Source: Rubritepida sp. (GTDB lineage: Bacteria > Pseudomonadota > Alphaproteobacteria > Acetobacterales > Acetobacteraceae). From it: 10,308 bases of DNA. The stretch lies in NCBI GenBank assembly GCA_014376425.1, contig JACMRO010000301.1:1-10308 (forward strand), given 5' to 3'. The position numbers were made by a program, and so were the translations under genes. Every line of letters begins with the position of its first letter. Position 1 is the stretch's first letter. Below, piece by piece: positions 7,063 through 10,308 of this stretch. A model generated the notes under the pieces. That model saw only the letters and a list, made by a program, of their open reading frames with translations. It was not told the DNA's origin and did no database searches.

Positions 7063-7839
7063 TTACCGATGACGGAACTGTGCGCGCCGTTTCTCCACGA
7101 ATGCGCTCATGCCTTCCTTCTGGTCAGCCAGCGAGAACATGCCGTGGAACAAGCGGCGCTCGAACTTTACCCCCTCGGCAAGGGTGGTCTCGAAGGCGCG
7201 GTTCACCGCCTCCTTGGCCATGGCGGTCACCGGCTGGCTCAGCGTGGCAAGCTTCTCCCCCACCTTCAGGGCTTCGGTCATCAGCTCGGCCAGGGGTACC
7301 ACACGGGCGACCAGGCCGGCGCGTTCGGCCTCGGCCGCGTCCATCATCCGCGCGGTCAGGCATAATTCCATGGCCTTGGCCTTGCCCACGGCGCGGGCCA
7401 GGCGCTGGGTGCCGCCGGCGCCAGGAATGATGCCCAGGTTGATCTCGGGCTGGCCGAACTTCGCGTTGTCGGCGGCCAGGATGAAGTCGCACATCATCGC
7501 CAGCTCGCAGCCGCCGCCGAGCGCGAAGCCGGCCACCGCCGCGATCACCGGCTTGCGGATGGTCGGCACCACCTCCCAGTTCGCGCCGATGAAGTCGTGC
7601 ATGTAGACGTGCGGGTAGCTGCGGTCGCGCATCTCCTTGATGTCGGCGCCGGCGGCGAAGGCCTTCTCGCTACCGGTGATGATAATGGAGAAGATCGCGT
7701 CATCGGCGTCGAATGCGCGCAGCGCCTGGCCCAGCTCGGTCATCAACTGGTCGCACAGCGCGTTGAGCGCGGCGGGGCGGTTGAGGCGGATGATGCCGGT
7801 GGGCCCGTGGGTCTCGGCGATGATCATGTCGTAGGCCAT
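7063..7839 (-). CDS. Enoyl-CoA hydratase (crotonase family)
   Basis: The product most likely hydrates short-chain trans-2-enoyl-CoA to 3-hydroxyacyl-CoA in fatty acid or amino acid breakdown. It has 258 residues, the standard single-domain crotonase length. The CoA/oxyanion region AFAAGADIKEM (60-70) and GFALGGGCELAMMCD (104-118) are followed by KFGQPEINLGIIPGAGGTQRL (127-147). Glu112 and Glu132 stand exactly 20 residues apart, matching the two catalytic glutamates (144/164) of rat crotonase, which favours a true hydratase over other crotonase activities. I start at the ATG at 7839, preceded by a strong AAGGGAG eight nt away; the upstream extension runs into mutM. It lies 59 bp behind mutM on the same strand and may share its transcript. 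The gap contains hairpins that could mask the ribosome-binding site. Confidence 0.92.
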   Translation of the reverse strand: MAYDMIIAETHGPTGIIRLNRPAALNALCDQLMTELGQALRAFDADDAIFSIIITGSEKAFAAGADIKEMRDRSYPHVYMHDFIGANWEVVPTIRKPVIAAVAGFALGGGCELAMMCDFILAADNAKFGQPEINLGIIPGAGGTQRLARAVGKAKAMELCLTARMMDAAEAERAGLVARVVPLAELMTEALKVGEKLATLSQPVTAMAKEAVNRAFETTLAEGVKFERRLFHGMFSLADQKEGMSAFVEKRRAQFRHR

Positions 7840-7898
7840 GTGGGGCGCTCCCTTGTTGGGGCGGAGTGTCGGGGCAAGCGAGCGCCCCGGCAAGCGGG
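7840..7898 (-). promoter_or_regulatory. mutM-hydratase spacer with competing hairpins over the ribosome-binding site
   Basis: The 59-nt gap contains AAGGGAG (7848-7854), the ribosome-binding site of the hydratase gene. GGGGCGCT and AGCGCCCC (7842-7849 with 7881-7888) form a perfect 8-bp stem that reaches into this site. CGGGGC and GCCCCG (7870-7875 with 7884-7889) form an alternative 6-bp stem using the same far arm. The two cannot coexist. This could tune translation of the second gene, but GC-rich DNA makes such pairs easily by chance. Confidence 0.35.
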
Positions 7899-8792
7899 TC
7901 ACTTCTGCCGCCGCGGGCAGTAAAAACTCGCCCGACCCGACTGCACAACCCGTAAAATGCCCTGGCAGGGCGGCACGCCCGGGCAGGTCGCGCACGGCTT
8001 GTCCTGCCGGTCATAGACATCGAAGTGGTCCTGGAAGAAGCCCAGTTCGCCATCGCTGCGGACGTAGTCGCGCAGGCTGGAGCCGCCGGCGGCGATGCTG
8101 TCCTCCAGCACGGCCTTGATGGCCGGCACCAGCCGGGTGGCGCGTGCACCGGGAATGGTGCCGGCCAGACGACGGGGCGAGATCCCAGCGCGGAACAGCG
8201 CCTCGCTGACATAGATGTTGCCCAGCCCGGCGACGATGCGCTGGTCGAGCAGGGCAGCCTTGATCGGCGTGCGCTTGCCGGCCAGGGCGGCGGACAGCAC
8301 GGCGGGGGTGAAGCTGTCCTCCAGGGGCTCGGGCCCCAGACCGGCCAGGAAACGATGCGCGTCCTCGGCCGCGGTCGGCACCAGGTCCAGCGCACCGAAC
8401 CGGCGGGGATCGACGAAGCCCACGCGCCAGTCTGCCGTCTCCAGCACCATGTGTTCGTGCAGTTCAGGCGGCGCGTTATGGCCGCGTGCGTCGGAAGCGC
8501 CACCCTGCGGCGCCAGCCGGCTCGGCGCATCCGAATTCCGCGCGCGCGCCACCATGCGGCCGGACATGCCCAGGTGGATCAGCAGGCTGTCGCCGCCATC
8601 CAGCCGCATCAGCATGTATTTGGCCCGCCGGCGGAAGCCCAGCACCCGCGCGCCCGTCAGCCGCGTCGCCAGCCCGGCAGGAAATGGCCAGCGCAGATCG
8701 GCCCGGCGCAGCTCCGCCCGCTCGATCACGCTGCCCGTCAACACCGCCGCCAGGCCGCGCATCACCGTTTCGACCTCGGGCAGTTCGGGCAT
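7899..8792 (-). CDS. mutM: Formamidopyrimidine-DNA glycosylase (Fpg/MutM)
   Basis: MutM removes 8-oxoguanine and ring-opened purines from DNA and nicks the abasic site. The 297-residue product begins MPELPEVETV, with catalytic Pro2 and Glu3 (numbered from Met). It has the RRAKYM lysine (Lys58), IHLGMSGRM (72-80), the intercalation loop DPRRFG (128-133), and a helix-two-turn-helix region with QRIVAGLGNIYVSEALF (184-200). The C-terminal zinc finger is odd: Cys267, Cys270 and Cys292 are present, but the usual last cysteine is Arg295 (CPRRQ instead of CPxCQ), and an additional Cys276 lies in between. The start is fixed by the obligatory MPELPE terminus, so the long open frame upstream, antisense to ubiE, is not coding. 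It diverges from ubiE with about 30 bp between starts and lies upstream of the enoyl-CoA hydratase gene. Confidence 0.96.
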   Translation of the reverse strand: MPELPEVETVMRGLAAVLTGSVIERAELRRADLRWPFPAGLATRLTGARVLGFRRRAKYMLMRLDGGDSLLIHLGMSGRMVARARNSDAPSRLAPQGGASDARGHNAPPELHEHMVLETADWRVGFVDPRRFGALDLVPTAAEDAHRFLAGLGPEPLEDSFTPAVLSAALAGKRTPIKAALLDQRIVAGLGNIYVSEALFRAGISPRRLAGTIPGARATRLVPAIKAVLEDSIAAGGSSLRDYVRSDGELGFFQDHFDVYDRQDKPCATCPGVPPCQGILRVVQSGRASFYCPRRQK

Positions 8793-8803
8793 GCGAATCG
8801 CTG

Positions 8804-8812
8804 TGCTATAAG
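8804..8812. promoter_or_regulatory. Shared TATA-like core between mutM and ubiE
   Basis: The plus strand reads TGCTATAAG (8804-8812), an extended -10 (TGn plus TATAAG) whose transcript would begin near 8819-8820, at or next to the ubiE start. The minus strand reads TATAGC over 8804-8809, a weaker -10 that would start mutM RNA within a few bases of its ATG. A GANTC site (8795-8799), the target of the CcrM methylase found in most Alphaproteobacteria, lies between. Both mRNAs could be leaderless or nearly so. No clear -35 hexamers are visible. Confidence 0.45.
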
Positions 8813-8822
8813 GATGCCCATG

Positions 8823-9587
8823 ATGTCCGACGCGCCCTTCGATGAACAGCAACCCGCTTCCGCCGATTTCGGGTTTCGGTCGGTCCCACGCGCAGAGAAG
8901 GCCACCATGGTGCGCCAGGTGTTCGACAGCGTGGCGCCGAAATACGACCTGATGAACGACGTCATGTCGCTCGGCCTGCACCGGATCTGGAAGCGCGTCT
9001 TCCTCAATGCCATCGGGCCCCGGCCGGGCGACACGCTGCTCGACCTCGCCGGCGGCACCGGCGACATCGCCCTGGGCGCGCTGCGCATGGGGGCGGGGCG
9101 GGTCATCTGTACCGACATCAACCCCTCGATGCTGGAAGTCGCGCGCGCGCGCGCTGTCAATGCCGGGCAGTTGCGCGGCCTGGAATTCATGGTGGTGGAT
9201 GCCGAGCATATTCCCCTGCCCGACCGCAGCGTGGAGAAGATCTCCATGGCCTTTGGCCTGCGCAACTGCACCGACAAGGATGCGGTCCTGCGCGAGGCCC
9301 GCCGCGTGCTGCGGCCGGGCGGGCGCTTCTTCTGCCTGGAATTTTCCAGGCTGGAGGTCGCAGCGCTGGAAAAGCTCTACGATGTCTGGAGCTTCCAGGT
9401 GCTGCCGCGGCTGGGAAGCCGCATCGCGCAAGACAGCGAAAGCTATCGGTATCTGGCCGAAAGCATCCGCATGTTTCCTGACCAGGAGGCCCTGGCCACC
9501 ATGATGCGCGGCGCGGGGCTGGAGCGGGTGGGATACCGCAGCCTGTCGGGCGGCATCGTGGCCATCCATTCCGGCTGGCGCCTGTAG
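8823..9587 (+). CDS. ubiE: Ubiquinone/menaquinone methyltransferase UbiE
   Basis: UbiE is the SAM-dependent C-methyltransferase acting on the polyprenyl-benzoquinol ring in ubiquinone synthesis (and on demethylmenaquinone where present). The 254-residue product shows the family signature APKYDLMNDVMSLGLHRIWK (38-57), the SAM loop LDLAGGTGD (73-81), an acidic residue after strand 2 (TDINP, 97-101), VDAEHIPLPD (125-134), and the second signature RVLRPGGRFFCLEFS (161-175). Start choice is between the ATGs at 8814, 8820 and 8823. AAGGA at 8810-8814 is eight nt from 8823, which I use. If transcription starts at 8819-8820 the mRNA would be leaderless, with 8820 as the start. It is the first gene of a tight plus-strand run with the thioesterase and coaBC; ubiB is not adjacent. 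Confidence 0.95.
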   Translation: MSDAPFDEQQPASADFGFRSVPRAEKATMVRQVFDSVAPKYDLMNDVMSLGLHRIWKRVFLNAIGPRPGDTLLDLAGGTGDIALGALRMGAGRVICTDINPSMLEVARARAVNAGQLRGLEFMVVDAEHIPLPDRSVEKISMAFGLRNCTDKDAVLREARRVLRPGGRFFCLEFSRLEVAALEKLYDVWSFQVLPRLGSRIAQDSESYRYLAESIRMFPDQEALATMMRGAGLERVGYRSLSGGIVAIHSGWRL

Positions 9588-9995
9588 ATGCAGCGCGTGG
9601 CCGCGCGCTTCGCGGCGCAGGGCTTCGCTACCCATCTGGGGCTGCGGCTGGCCCAGGCCGAGCCCGGCCATTGCGTGATCGAGGCGCCCTTTGGCGAGCA
9701 CCTGACGCAGCATACCGGCTATTTCCACGCGGGCCTGCTGACCACACTGGCCGACAATGCCTGCGGCTTCGCGGCACTGAGCCTGATGCCTGAGGGGCAG
9801 GAGGTGCTGAGCGTGGAGTTCAAGCTGAGCTTCATGCGCCCCGCCACCGGCATGCTGGCCCGCGCCACCGGTCGCGTGCTGAAGCCGGGAAAGACACTCA
9901 CCTTTTGCCAGGCCGATGTGCATGTGGTGCAGGAAAGTGGCGAGGCAGTGCTGTGCGCGACCATGCTGGCGACGATGATGGGCGTGGCGCCGTGA
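9588..9995 (+). CDS. PaaI-type hotdog-fold thioesterase
   Basis: This 135-residue single-domain hotdog protein probably hydrolyses an acyl- or aryl-CoA thioester. The hotdog helix and its entrance are clear: QHTGYFHAGLLTTLADNACG (41-60), with Asp56 in the place of the catalytic acid of PaaI-like enzymes and a His-Ala-Gly before the helix where the family often has H-G-G. VEFKLSFMRPA (76-86) is the conserved central strand (compare NFLRPA), and the end forms the final strands. The ATG follows the ubiE TAG with no intervening base, and the end overlaps the coaBC GTG by four bases, so the three genes are almost certainly one translationally coupled operon. A role in removing stray aromatic acyl-CoA during quinone synthesis is possible but is inference. 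The substrate is unknown. Confidence 0.87.
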   Translation: MQRVAARFAAQGFATHLGLRLAQAEPGHCVIEAPFGEHLTQHTGYFHAGLLTTLADNACGFAALSLMPEGQEVLSVEFKLSFMRPATGMLARATGRVLKPGKTLTFCQADVHVVQESGEAVLCATMLATMMGVAP

Positions 9996-10308
9996 AGCTG
10001 CTGCTGATCGTCTCCGGCAGCGTCGCCGCCTTCAAGTCGTTGGCCTTCGTGCGGCTGGCGCGCGCCGCGGGGCATGAGGTGCAGGCGATCCTGACCGCCG
10101 GCGGGGCGCGTTTCGTCACGCGTGAGGCGCTGGCCGCCATCACCGGCCGGCCGGTGCATCAGGACCTTTGGGCGGCGGAGGAAAGCCACGGCCATATCCC
10201 GCTGGCGCGCTGGCCCGATGCGGTGCTGGCGGCGCCGGCCAGCGCCAACCTGCTGGCCCGCATGGCGCACGGCATGACGACCGACCTGGCCAGCACCGTG
10301 CTGCTGGC
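9992..10308 (+). CDS. coaBC: CoaBC (phosphopantothenoylcysteine synthetase/decarboxylase), 5' part
   Basis: The gene starts with GTG inside GTGA, overlapping the thioesterase stop, and runs off the window after 105 codons. The visible part is the flavin-dependent CoaC half, which decarboxylates 4'-phosphopantothenoylcysteine in coenzyme A synthesis. It begins MKLLLIVSGSVAAFKSL, the FMN-binding start of this family (usual form GITGSIAAYK). SHGHIPLARWPDAVLAAPAS (66-85) contains the histidine of the family's active-site HI motif, followed by ANLLARMAHGMTTDL (86-100), corresponding to the PATANxxxKxAxGxxDDL motif. The synthetase half (CoaB) would lie beyond 10308 and cannot be verified, so a stand-alone flavoprotein decarboxylase of the same family (UbiX-like or CoaC only) is a remote alternative. 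The operon partner upstream is the thioesterase. Confidence 0.85.
   Translation, partial: MKLLLIVSGSVAAFKSLAFVRLARAAGHEVQAILTAGGARFVTREALAAITGRPVHQDLWAAEESHGHIPLARWPDAVLAAPASANLLARMAHGMTTDLASTVLL

Noticed and set aside
8793..9923. Long minus-strand open frame continuing upstream of mutM
   Set aside because: MutM must begin MPELPE because Pro2 is catalytic. The extension is the shadow of ubiE and the thioesterase in GC-rich DNA with few stop codons.

Overview
The window is GC-rich chromosomal DNA from an alphaproteobacterium, most plausibly of the Acetobacteraceae/Rhodospirillales type (Roseomonas-like). This rests on protein style (DnaA, S20, UbiE, crotonase, Fpg), the rpsT-dnaA gene order, a TctC/Bug-type binding protein, and hairpin-forming GC-rich intergenic repeats. 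The assignment is inference, because no rRNA or database match is available. I see ordinary core genome; no phage, IS, CRISPR, tRNA or rRNA is visible.

Layout: positions 1-149 hold no gene I can support. A minus-strand pair follows: a fused SecD-SecF translocase (1067-3637) and, overlapping its stop by 4 bp, a Bug/TctC-like solute-binding protein (150-1070). Divergent from secDF is a Gfo/Idh/MocA oxidoreductase (3732-4673). It converges on dnaA (4907-6328, minus). The 233 bp between them is filled by a composite inverted repeat: two diverged ~90-bp modules facing each other, with several internal hairpins.

Upstream of dnaA is a 341-bp non-coding stretch whose distal half is AT-rich (about 41% GC over 6541-6660) and carries two inverted repeats. 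Then come rpsT (6670-6945, minus) with a good candidate promoter, an enoyl-CoA hydratase (7063-7839, minus) and mutM (7899-8792, minus). MutM and ubiE (8823-9587, plus) diverge across only about 30 bp, which contain one TATA-like core readable in both directions. UbiE is followed without a gap by a PaaI-type thioesterase (9588-9995) and then, by a GTGA overlap, by the start of coaBC (9992 to the window end).

How the genes work together: most are housekeeping genes, covering protein export (SecDF), replication initiation (DnaA), translation (S20), oxidative DNA repair (MutM), ubiquinone synthesis (UbiE) and coenzyme A synthesis (CoaBC). The less routine points are the SecD-SecF fusion coupled to a Bug protein, the composite repeat behind dnaA, the missing fourth zinc cysteine of MutM, the shared mutM/ubiE promoter core, and the thioesterase in the place where ubiB often sits. 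I did not find a clearly new multi-gene system.
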